A DNA stretch of 7,520 nucleotides from an uncultured Holophagaceae bacterium. Its GTDB lineage: Bacteria; Acidobacteriota; Holophagae; Holophagales; Holophagaceae. The stretch covers positions 1 to 7,520 of the forward strand of contig CAIXHJ010000357.1 of NCBI GenBank assembly GCA_903919165.1, in the 5' to 3' direction. Made by a program: the position numbers and the translations under genes. This document shows, piece by piece, positions 1 to 6,643 of this stretch (the stretch's first letter is position 1; each line of letters opens with the position of its first letter). Below the pieces are notes generated by a model. That model made no database searches. It worked only from the letters and a program-made list of their open reading frames with translations, and had not been told where the DNA came from.

Positions 1-1241
1 CCTTCGAGCTGGGCAATCTGACTCTGGAATCCCAGGCGCTGCTTCTGGCGGGCCAAGGTCTCCTTTTGGCTTTCGACCCTCCCTTCGCGCAGGGCATGGG
101 ATTCGGCTTCCTCGTGACGGAGGGCGCCCTGGGCCAGGGCCACGGTCTCCTCCGCCCTGGACAGATCGGCCTCCCACACCCCCAGGCGTGCGGAGGCGTC
201 TTTGAGTACGGCTTCCAGCGCCGAGAAGGAATCCCCCGACTCCTCCAGTCGCCCGGTCAAGGCTTGGATGCGTTCCTGCAGACGGCTCCGTTGCCCCTCG
301 GCCTCGACCCGGCGTTCCTCCTGGAAGCCGCGCTCCTGATCGGCAAGCTGGAGGCGCTGGTCCAGGGCCAGCATGGCGGTGGCGCGCTTTGCTTGGGTCT
401 GCTGCTGCTCGTCCACCGAAAGGCGCAGGGATTCGACTTCGGAGGCCTTTTCTGAGACCTGGGCCGTGAGTTGTGCCACCTGGCGCTCAGTCTGGTCCAG
501 TTGGTCGAGGATACGCAGCTTGGCCGCTTCCAGCTCCACCGCCTTCCCTGCGAGCAGGATGCGCTGAGTGGCCTTGATCTCGATGTCCAGCTCCTTTGCC
601 TTCCGGGCCCGAGAGGCTTGGCGTCGCAGCGAATCCATCTGCTTGTTCAGTTCAAAGAGGATGTCGTCGAGCCGCTCCAGATTGTCCTTGGTCTCCTCCA
701 GGCGCTTTTCTGCGTCGGCACGGCGCAGCTTGTAGCGCGTGATGCCTGCGGCCTCCTCCAGCAGGATGCGGCGATCCTTGGGTTTGCTGCTCAGGATGAG
801 GTCGATCTGCCCCTGCTGGATGAAGCTATAGGCCCGTGTTCCCATCCCCGTATCGAGCAGGAGATCCTGGACATCCTTGAGCCTGGCCTCACGCCCGTTG
901 ATCCGGTACTCACTTCCAGTATCGCGGTAGAGGCGGCGCGAAATCGTGACTTCGCGGGTGGCCCCAGGCAAAGCGGAATCGGGCATCTCCAACACCAGCT
1001 TTACTTCGGACAGGCCCATGGGTCGCCGCTGGGCCGTGCCCGCGAAAATCACATCCGACATCTCGGCACCGCGAAGCATGGTGGGACGCTGCTCCCCCAG
1101 CACCCAGGCGAGACTGTCGGAGATGTTCGACTTGCCGCAGCCATTTGGCCCTACCACCGCGGTCATCCCGCCCGGGAAGCTGAGCTTCTGGGCCTCGGCG
1201 AAGGACTTGAATCCATGGAGTTCGAGGGAGATCAGGCGCAC
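1..1241 (-). CDS. smc: Chromosome segregation protein SMC, N-terminal part (cut by window edge)
   Basis: This is the head and first coiled-coil arm of SMC, the ABC-type ATPase that organises and segregates chromosomes with ScpA/ScpB. About 413 residues are visible of a family length near 1,170-1,200; the rest lies left of position 1. From a GTG at 1241 the protein opens MRLISLELHGFKSFAEA, the classic SMC N-terminus. A Walker A motif, GPNGCGKS, follows at residues 31-38 (1128-1151). Next come SLAWVLGEQ, MSDVIFAGT, the Q-loop segment YSFIQQGQID, and LLEEAAGITRYK, which leads into a long Glu/Gln/Arg-rich coiled coil from about residue 170 to the edge. An in-frame ATG at 1289 would add 16 residues (MIERDVPTRLTRSADR). 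I prefer the GTG because homologues begin at this point and GGAG lies 10 nt upstream. The gene runs divergently from the secretion operon and probably has no functional link to it. Identity is very secure; the start is less so. Confidence 0.95.
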   Translation of the reverse strand, partial: MRLISLELHGFKSFAEAQKLSFPGGMTAVVGPNGCGKSNISDSLAWVLGEQRPTMLRGAEMSDVIFAGTAQRRPMGLSEVKLVLEMPDSALPGATREVTISRRLYRDTGSEYRINGREARLKDVQDLLLDTGMGTRAYSFIQQGQIDLILSSKPKDRRILLEEAAGITRYKLRRADAEKRLEETKDNLERLDDILFELNKQMDSLRRQASRARKAKELDIEIKATQRILLAGKAVELEAAKLRILDQLDQTERQVAQLTAQVSEKASEVESLRLSVDEQQQTQAKRATAMLALDQRLQLADQERGFQEERRVEAEGQRSRLQERIQALTGRLEESGDSFSALEAVLKDASARLGVWEADLSRAEETVALAQGALRHEEAESHALREGRVESQKETLARQKQRLGFQSQIAQLE

Positions 1242-1499
1242 GCGGTCAGCGCTCCGGGTCAAGCGGGTGGGAACATCTCTCTCTATCATTCCACACCATG
1301 TGCAGGATCCCACCGTGGCTTACAGTCGGTCCCCTTGGGGATCGGCCAGAAGCCCGTTAGACTTGGATCTTCCCTAGGCCAGTCAGGAGCCACCTGTGCA
1401 GCTTTTTCCAGCCCCCGCGCGCGAGCCCGCAGCAGCAGACCGGTCGGGGGCCGGCTTAGTCCTCTTCTGGGTGAGCGACGCTGAGGCAGGGGATCCGTC
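1242..1499. other. Divergent intergenic region between smc and the secretion operon
   Basis: This gap of 258 nt (210 nt if smc starts at 1289) must hold the promoters for both divergent transcription units. I see no convincing paired -35/-10 boxes on either strand; in such GC-rich DNA promoters are often not readable by eye. No terminator, RNA gene or repeat is evident. The only clear signal is the ribosome binding site just before 1500, listed separately. Confidence 0.5.
1488..1493 (+). promoter_or_regulatory. Ribosome binding site for the PilM-like gene
   Basis: A purine-rich AGGGGA-type Shine-Dalgarno lies about 6 nt before the GTG at 1500. It supports that GTG as the start of the first operon gene. 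The more internal ATGs in this frame lie deep inside the protein. Confidence 0.55.
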
Positions 1500-2231
1500 G
1501 TGAAACATCCCATCCTCGCACCGCCCGACGCGTCCCTGCTTTGGCTGGAGGCCCACCGGGTCATCGCGGGGACCCAGCAGCGCCCCCTCAATGGACCGCC
1601 CACTGAAGACCAACTGGCCCAGGCCCTGGCCGCCCTGCCCCCGGGACCCACCCGGTGGGTCGTGGAAGATCTATGGACGCCCTCCGTACTGTTGCGGGAT
1701 CTCACGGAGCTCCCCCGTGGTGCCGAAGCCCAGGAAGCCTTCTTCCGATGGCGGTTCACTCAAGCTCTGGCTCTGGATACGCCCCACTTTGTCCAGGCCA
1801 TGGAAGTGGAACCGGGTGTCTGGCTCGCCTCGGGAATCCGCGAAGAACTGAGGGAATCCATGCTCCAGCTGGGTCTGCGGCTAGATCGGAGCCTCCGCGC
1901 CCTCACGCCGCGGTGGCTGCACATATACAATCTGTTGGCTCCCTCCCTCGACCTACCGGGCATCCTCCTATCCCTGAGTCCCGCGGGATCGGGGAAGTAC
2001 GCAGGGACGCTCGTGGCATGGGGCCGAACCCTCTGTCTGTTGCGCCAATGGTCGGAGCCCCTGGCCCCTGAAGCCTGGATCGAAGAGCGTCTCGCACCCA
2101 GCGCCGCGTTCCTCCAGCGGGAATCACGCACTCCCCAGCAGCTCTTTGTCTGGGGCGCCCCGGCCTGGCCCGAGAGCAACCTGGCCGTGCGCATCCTCGA
2201 CGACCGTTCCGTTCTGGGTGAGGGGCGCTGA
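1500..2231 (+). CDS. Divergent PilM/GspL-like cytoplasmic assembly protein
   Basis: I do not recognise this 243-residue protein by a diagnostic motif; the PilM-like call rests on position and overall pattern. It is the first gene of a PilN-PilO-PilP-secretin operon, the slot of PilM or the cytoplasmic part of GspL. These actin-fold proteins bind the N-terminal tail of PilN. It has no signal peptide and no membrane segment, as expected for a cytoplasmic partner. Alternating strand and helix stretches (TRWVVEDLW, FFRWRFTQALALD, VWLASGIREELRESMLQLGL, then GILLSLSPAGSGKYAGTLVAW) resemble the second half of PilM. At 243 residues it is about 100 short of usual PilM, and I cannot see the Gly-rich actin-type nucleotide-binding motifs, so it may be a reduced, non-ATP-binding version. 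Translation starts at GTG. The stop TGA shares one base with the next ATG (TGATG), implying coupled translation. Confidence 0.6.
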   Translation: MKHPILAPPDASLLWLEAHRVIAGTQQRPLNGPPTEDQLAQALAALPPGPTRWVVEDLWTPSVLLRDLTELPRGAEAQEAFFRWRFTQALALDTPHFVQAMEVEPGVWLASGIREELRESMLQLGLRLDRSLRALTPRWLHIYNLLAPSLDLPGILLSLSPAGSGKYAGTLVAWGRTLCLLRQWSEPLAPEAWIEERLAPSAAFLQRESRTPQQLFVWGAPAWPESNLAVRILDDRSVLGEGR

Positions 2232-3079
2232 TGGCTGTCCCGGTCCTCCACCTCAACCTCGCCCCGCGCCCGAGCCTCTGGCGCCAGCGCCACGTCGCTA
2301 TCGGCTGGACCGCCCTCGGAGTCGGCATCCTCTTCATGGCAGGGGCCATCGGCTTCACCTGGCGCGCCTATCATCAGGCCAACCGGGCCGGACGCGATGC
2401 GGTCAGTCTGACGGATGAAGCCCGGCGCGCGGCCCGGAAGGAACAACAGCTCCAGGCATCGCTCCAGGACATGGACGCATCCCGCGAACAATCCCGATGG
2501 AAGTTGGCCGAACGGATCCTACAGGAACGAAGCCTGCCTTGGTCCCGGCTTACCGCCGAGCTCGAGCAGTGCATGATGCCGGACATGCGGCTGAAGGGCC
2601 TCCAGCGGGCCAGGAGCAACTCCCAGCAGGTGGTGATGAAGCTCAAGGGCGAGGCCCGGACCCGCCAGGCCGAGGCCGCCTTCGTGGAGGCCCTGCGTGC
2701 CACGCCGGTCTTCGCCCAGGTCATCCTGGAGCGCGAATCCGAACGAGCGGGAGGAGGTTGGGATTTCGAGATCAGCCTTCCCACCGCTCAAGTGCCTCCT
2801 CCCTTCCAGGTGAAGCCCATCAGGCTGGGTCCCGCGACCTCAGCCCCGGTCAGCGTTGCAGCGCATCCTGCTGGACTTCCCGTGAACCCCTCTGCCTCGC
2901 CCGCACGCACGGCACCAGCCGTCGCCGCCCGCCCTCCTGCCCCGCCGGCCCAGGGCGCGCAGGAAGGACTGCAGGGCCGCCCCGCTCCACCGCCCGTGCC
3001 GGTGGATGATGAAGCGTCGGGAAGCCGGCGTCGCCGTCCCGCGAGGGTATATCCCTTCCCCCCGAAGGACACTCAATGA
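2231..3079 (+). CDS. pilN: PilN-like inner-membrane assembly protein with proline-rich C-terminal extension
   Basis: PilN is the bitopic inner-membrane protein that links cytoplasmic PilM to the periplasmic PilO/PilP complex. The short cytoplasmic N-terminus carries LHLNLAPRP (residues 6-14), the position and style of the conserved PilN INLLP motif that docks into PilM. One membrane helix spans about 22-45. A charged Glu/Gln/Arg coiled coil follows at about 50-95, then a ferredoxin-like alpha/beta domain at about 98-185. Residues 186-282 are an extension rich in Pro, Ala and Arg, ending in GSRRRRPARVYPFPPKD; a typical PilN of about 190 residues stops before this. The extension is probably disordered and periplasmic. 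The ATG overlaps the upstream stop by 1 nt, and the end overlaps the next gene by 4 nt. GspL's periplasmic half is the type II secretion counterpart, but the tail motif favours PilN. Confidence 0.8.
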   Translation: MAVPVLHLNLAPRPSLWRQRHVAIGWTALGVGILFMAGAIGFTWRAYHQANRAGRDAVSLTDEARRAARKEQQLQASLQDMDASREQSRWKLAERILQERSLPWSRLTAELEQCMMPDMRLKGLQRARSNSQQVVMKLKGEARTRQAEAAFVEALRATPVFAQVILERESERAGGGWDFEISLPTAQVPPPFQVKPIRLGPATSAPVSVAAHPAGLPVNPSASPARTAPAVAARPPAPPAQGAQEGLQGRPAPPPVPVDDEASGSRRRRPARVYPFPPKDTQ

Positions 3080-3657
3080 GAAGCCCTTTGCGCACGAGCC
3101 GCCTTCGCCTGGCCCTGGGAATCGTGGGAGTGGTGTCAGGCCTGGGGGTGGCTTTCTTCGTGCTCCCCGATGCGTCCCAGCAATTGACCCAGAAGCTGAA
3201 AGCCAAGCGGGAGGCTGAGTTGGGCCGGAATCAGCAGATCCAGCAGCTTCAGGACCTGCAACAGCTGTCCGACCGCATCCGGCGTGGGCAGGAAACCCTG
3301 GCTGAACTCGAGTCCCGCCTGCCCAGGGGTTCCGCTGGGGAGCTCCAATGGAGTCTCAGCAAGACACTTCACGCGCTGGCCAAGAAACATGGCCTTCGGC
3401 TGCAGTCGGTGAAGTACGGCCTTCCTAGCCGGGAGGGGGCCCGCGGCACGGATCTGGAGGCGGTGGAGGTCGAGTTCGTCACGCTGGGCGTTTACGCCAA
3501 CCATAAGGCCTTCATGCTAGACCTGGAGGGATCCGGCCTGCCCTTCGCCGTGCGGGACGGCCGCCTGGAAGAAAGTCCAGAAGGCGCGCGACTCAACATC
3601 GTGCTCCGGGCCTTCCGGAAGGCCAGCGGTCCTGAGCGCGAGGAGGGCGAGACATGA
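3076..3657 (+). CDS. pilO: PilO-like inner-membrane assembly protein
   Basis: PilO pairs with PilN to form the periplasmic coiled-coil platform of type IV pili; GspM is the type II secretion counterpart. This 193-residue protein has a short basic cytoplasmic N-terminus and one membrane helix at about 11-30. A Gln/Leu/Glu-rich coiled coil spans about 34-83. It ends in an alpha/beta domain at about 86-182 (LQWSLSKTLHALAKKHGLRLQ, then AVEVEFVTLGVYANHKAFMLDLE), consistent with the PilO ferredoxin-like fold, including the conserved strand-helix arrangement after the coil. Its length is normal for the family. The start ATG overlaps the PilN-like stop (ATGA), and the end overlaps the next gene in the same way. 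No enzyme motif is present or expected. Confidence 0.8.
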   Translation: MRSPLRTSRLRLALGIVGVVSGLGVAFFVLPDASQQLTQKLKAKREAELGRNQQIQQLQDLQQLSDRIRRGQETLAELESRLPRGSAGELQWSLSKTLHALAKKHGLRLQSVKYGLPSREGARGTDLEAVEVEFVTLGVYANHKAFMLDLEGSGLPFAVRDGRLEESPEGARLNIVLRAFRKASGPEREEGET

Positions 3658-4301
3658 GCGCACTTTCCACGAGCTTGGATTTCCAGACCATGCGCCAGGA
3701 ACTCAGATCCAATCCGAAAACACAGCTCGCCCTTGCAGCGTTCGCGCTGGTTCTCCTGTATGCCCTCTACACTTTCTTCGCCCCCGACACTTCCCCGGGC
3801 AGGAGGATCCCGGCCACTCGGACCGGATCCAACCTGGATCCACGGCAGTTGCTGGGGCTCCGTCGCCTCCCGGACCTGGCCGCGCTGGGCAAGGCGGGCG
3901 AACTTCCACCGGTGGCCAAGATCCACCGGGATCTCTTCATGTTCGAGGCCCCGGCCCCACCCCCTCCCAAGGTGAAACCGCCGCCGCCACCTCCACCTCC
4001 GACTCCAGAGGAATTGGAACGCCAGCGCCTGGCCCAGGACAAGGCCGCCGAATTCGCTGGCCGCCCACAGGATCTGCGCTACCTCGGTTTCTTCAAGGGC
4101 AGCCCATCTGGCACCGTGGGTGCTTTCATGAAAGGTGAGGAACCCGTCACCCTGACCTTGGGCACCATACTCAAAGAACGCTGGAAGCTCATATCCATCC
4201 TGGATAGTCGGGCCGAGTTCCAGAACACGAAGTATCCGGACCTGCGGCTGGTCATGGAGGTCCGCGAGGCCTCCGCTGGCACATCCGTGAACCAATTCTG
4301 A
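3654..4301 (+). CDS. PilP/GspC-like periplasmic linker protein, membrane-anchored and proline-rich
   Basis: This is likely the protein that connects the PilN/PilO platform to the secretin. It has 215 residues, with a cytoplasmic N-terminus and one membrane helix at about 24-43. A linker contains KIHRDLFMFEAP (89-100), resembling the segment before the homology region in GspC and PilP proteins. A proline stretch runs from 102 to 117, with eight consecutive prolines at 109-116. A small beta domain at about 140-203 (LRYLGFFKGSPSGTVGAFMK, then EEPVTLTLGTILKERWKLISI) fits the PilP/GspC homology domain that binds secretin N-domains. Canonical PilP is a lipoprotein; this one has no lipobox cysteine and keeps a transmembrane anchor like GspC, so I leave the symbol open. 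It overlaps the PilO-like gene by 4 nt and is followed after 17 nt by the secretin. Confidence 0.75.
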   Translation: MSALSTSLDFQTMRQELRSNPKTQLALAAFALVLLYALYTFFAPDTSPGRRIPATRTGSNLDPRQLLGLRRLPDLAALGKAGELPPVAKIHRDLFMFEAPAPPPPKVKPPPPPPPPTPEELERQRLAQDKAAEFAGRPQDLRYLGFFKGSPSGTVGAFMKGEEPVTLTLGTILKERWKLISILDSRAEFQNTKYPDLRLVMEVREASAGTSVNQF

Positions 4302-4304
4302 CCC

Positions 4305-4310
4305 GAAGGA
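4305..4310 (+). promoter_or_regulatory. Shine-Dalgarno deciding the secretin start
   Basis: GAAGGA sits directly against the ATG at 4310 with no spacer, but 8 nt before a second in-frame ATG at 4319. Normal spacing therefore points to 4319 as the true start, which removes three residues (MPP) from the longest reading. Confidence 0.6.
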
Positions 4311-4318
4311 TGCCCCCA

Positions 4319-6643
4319 ATGCCGATTCCCTCCTTCGCCCCGCTCCGCAATTTCATGCTGGTGGCCGCAGCCCTGTTGCTGGTCCTGGGATGCAGTCTCC
4401 ACAGGGCCAACCAGGCCTTCGACGAAGGCCGCTACGATGATGCCGTCACCGAGTACCGGGCTGTCCTCCGGAAGAACCCCACCAACCCGAAAGCCCGGAT
4501 CGGCATCAAACGCGCTTCCCTGCGAGCAGCCGAATACCACATGTCCCTCGCCCGCAAGGCCGAATTGCGTGGTTACACGGATCTGGTGCTCGTGGAACTT
4601 CGCAAAACCCTAGTGCTGGATCCCGACAATCAGATCGCCGGGGACTGGCTCATCCGTCTGGAGCAGAAGGCCGCCCGGGACAAGGCCGAGGCCGATGCTG
4701 TGGATGATCTCGAAGTCATGAAGGCCAAGGCCGATTCCGTGAATGCCGTGCAGCTCAACCCGCGATCCATTGATGGCATCGATCTGAACTTCAGCCGGAA
4801 GACGAGCCTGCGCGAGATGTTCGCGACCCTCAGCAAGGCTTCCGGAGTGAACATCATCGTTCACACGTCCTTCCAGGATCAGAGCATCTCCATCGATCTG
4901 CGGGGCCTGCCCTTCCAGAGGGTGCTGGACACCCTGATGCTGCAGAACGACCTGTTCTACAAGGTCGTCGACAAGAACACCATCATGGTCTTCAAGGCCA
5001 CGCCCCAGAACCGGGAGCAGTTCGAGAACATCATCATCAAGACCTACTACCTGTCCAATGCGGATCCCAACGACCTGAGGTCCACGCTCACGACCATCAA
5101 CCCGCAGCTGAAGGTCTTCACGGACAAGCGGATCAATGCCCTGATCGTGAAGGCGAAACCCCTCGACCTGGCCATCGTGGACCAAGTCATCCGCAGCCTG
5201 GACAAGCCCAAGGCCGAGGTCATGATCTACCTCGAACTCATGGAGGTGACCGAGACCAGCCTCGAGACGATGGGCCTCCTCCCTGTCATCAACTCCACGG
5301 ACACTTCCGGCACCTACCGGATCGGCGCCACCACCGTGAACAACACCTCGGGCCTGAACACCAATTCCGGCGGGTTCACTGGAATCCCCACCGCCAATAT
5401 CCGAATGCTCTTCCCGAACCTCGCCCTGGATTTCCTCAAGAGCAACGGCGACGCCCGCCTGGTGGCCAGCCCCAACGTGCGGGTGCTTTCGGGCGAAGTC
5501 GGCGAGGTGAATATCGGCTCGAAGATTTCCACGACCCAGAGCCAGCTCTCCCTGCCCACCACCGGAACCACCACGGCGGCCACCGCGGCATCCCTGCTGG
5601 GTGGCGTGGGGCAGACCTCTTACTCCTACGAGGACATTGGCGTCAAGATCAAGGTCGAGCCTCGCGTCAACAACAACGGGGAGATCACCCTGAAGATCGA
5701 AAGCGACGTCACGACGCTGATCTCGGGATCCACGCCCGGTCGTCCCGACATCGGCAAGCGCAGCATCAAAACCATTGCCAGGCTGCGCGACGGCGAGACC
5801 GCGATCTTCGGCGGCCTGCTGAAGGATGAAGAACAGAAGAGCCTCCAGGGCATTTGGGGCCTGGCTGACATCCCTCTGATCGGTGGCCTCCTGAGCAACC
5901 ACCACAACAACATGGCCAAGACCGACGTCCTGCTCACCATCCGGGCCGTGCTGGTCCGAAAGCCGGTCATGACCGAGCAGGATATGGCTCCCTTTAACCC
6001 GGAAGATGCCACCGCGAAAGCAGGCCCCTTCGCACCTGTAGCGACAAAGAAGACCATTGCTCCTGCGCCGGTCAACAGTCTGCCCACCCCCAATCCGCCT
6101 ACTCCCGCAGTTCAGCCCTCCACTCCCCTTGCGGTTCCATCCGCCCCGTCCCAGGCCACCCCCGATCAGCCGGCCACCACCCCACCCGTCCCCCCGTCTA
6201 ATGCCATTCAGGAGAAGAAACCCGCCCCTAGTGATCAGGCTCCCGTCCCCTCGGACCTGGTGATCTTCATGACGCCGGTGGCCTCTGAGATCAAGACCGG
6301 AGAAAGGGTGAGCATCACCCTCACCGTGAGCGGCGGTACGGGTCTCAGCACCGGGACTCTGGAACTGCGCCTGCCTCCCGGGCTCCGCCTTCAGGGTCTC
6401 ACTCCGGGCGAATTCATCACCGCCGGAGGTGGGGCCATCCAGCAGTTCCCGGGCCAGGACGGCCTGCTGAAGCTGGTCTTCAATCGCAGTCCCACCGGCA
6501 CCGATGCGGGCCCCTTCGCCACGTTGGAACTGGAGGGACTCAGCGCAGGCAACGCGCCGGTGGTCATCCAGAGCGGGCAGTTCCTCGTCGGCACCTCCCC
6601 CATCTCAGGGCGCTGGTCCAACGCCCTCGTGACGGTGCAGTGA
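4319..6643 (+). CDS. pilQ: Outer-membrane secretin lipoprotein (PilQ/GspD family) with TPR repeats and C-terminal cohesin-like domain
   Basis: This protein forms the multimeric outer-membrane pore through which the pilus or pseudopilus passes. It is 774 residues from ATG 4319. A lipoprotein signal ends in VLGC with Cys25 as the acylation site; Ser at +2 suggests outer-membrane sorting. TPR-type helices follow at about 28-105 (ANQAFDEGRYDDAVTEYR, LVLDPDNQ), then a charged linker. An STN/N0 domain lies at about 153-227, and one N1 domain at about 240-298 ending KPKAEV. The secretin core spans about 302-548 with VASPNVRVLSGE, YEDIGVKIKVEPRV and RDGETAIFGGLL, and the signature ADIPLIGGLLS. A Pro/Thr/Ala linker occupies about 555-645. 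A final beta domain at about 646-774 resembles a cohesin. The single N1 matches PilQ better than GspD, which has more N-domains, but the TPR and cohesin parts belong to neither classic type. It overlaps the pseudopilin gene by 4 nt. Confidence 0.92.
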   Translation: MPIPSFAPLRNFMLVAAALLLVLGCSLHRANQAFDEGRYDDAVTEYRAVLRKNPTNPKARIGIKRASLRAAEYHMSLARKAELRGYTDLVLVELRKTLVLDPDNQIAGDWLIRLEQKAARDKAEADAVDDLEVMKAKADSVNAVQLNPRSIDGIDLNFSRKTSLREMFATLSKASGVNIIVHTSFQDQSISIDLRGLPFQRVLDTLMLQNDLFYKVVDKNTIMVFKATPQNREQFENIIIKTYYLSNADPNDLRSTLTTINPQLKVFTDKRINALIVKAKPLDLAIVDQVIRSLDKPKAEVMIYLELMEVTETSLETMGLLPVINSTDTSGTYRIGATTVNNTSGLNTNSGGFTGIPTANIRMLFPNLALDFLKSNGDARLVASPNVRVLSGEVGEVNIGSKISTTQSQLSLPTTGTTTAATAASLLGGVGQTSYSYEDIGVKIKVEPRVNNNGEITLKIESDVTTLISGSTPGRPDIGKRSIKTIARLRDGETAIFGGLLKDEEQKSLQGIWGLADIPLIGGLLSNHHNNMAKTDVLLTIRAVLVRKPVMTEQDMAPFNPEDATAKAGPFAPVATKKTIAPAPVNSLPTPNPPTPAVQPSTPLAVPSAPSQATPDQPATTPPVPPSNAIQEKKPAPSDQAPVPSDLVIFMTPVASEIKTGERVSITLTVSGGTGLSTGTLELRLPPGLRLQGLTPGEFITAGGGAIQQFPGQDGLLKLVFNRSPTGTDAGPFATLELEGLSAGNAPVVIQSGQFLVGTSPISGRWSNALVTVQ
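6254..6640 (+). other. Cohesin-like beta domain at the secretin C-terminus
   Basis: This region encodes secretin residues 646-774. It reads as a beta-sandwich: SEIKTGERVSITLTVSGG, then STGTLELRLPPGLRLQGLTPG, a Gly-rich turn, LLKLVFNRSP, and PFATLELEGLSAG. It ends with SNALVTVQ. The spacing of the G-x-x-V-x-I-x-x-x-V strand, the PPGL segment and the later LE-hydrophobic strand follow the cohesin pattern known from cellulosome scaffoldins and from some bacterial secretin-like proteins. Cohesins normally bind dockerin modules, and no dockerin is visible in this window. The assignment is by pattern only. Confidence 0.6.

Noticed and set aside
471..1484. 337-codon plus-strand open frame opposite smc
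   Set aside because: The minus strand carries unmistakable SMC motifs (Walker A, Q-loop segment) over the same bases, so the plus frame is a shadow.
3492..4319. 275-codon minus-strand open frame opposite the PilO/PilP-like genes
   Set aside because: It is antisense to two overlapping, family-typical genes. Its product is low-complexity with no recognisable motif.
4610..5905. Long 431-codon open frame on the minus strand inside the secretin gene
   Set aside because: It lies fully antisense to a clear secretin. Its product is repetitive and rich in Val, Asp, Gly and Gln, as expected from the codon bias of the other strand, and it shows no domain.
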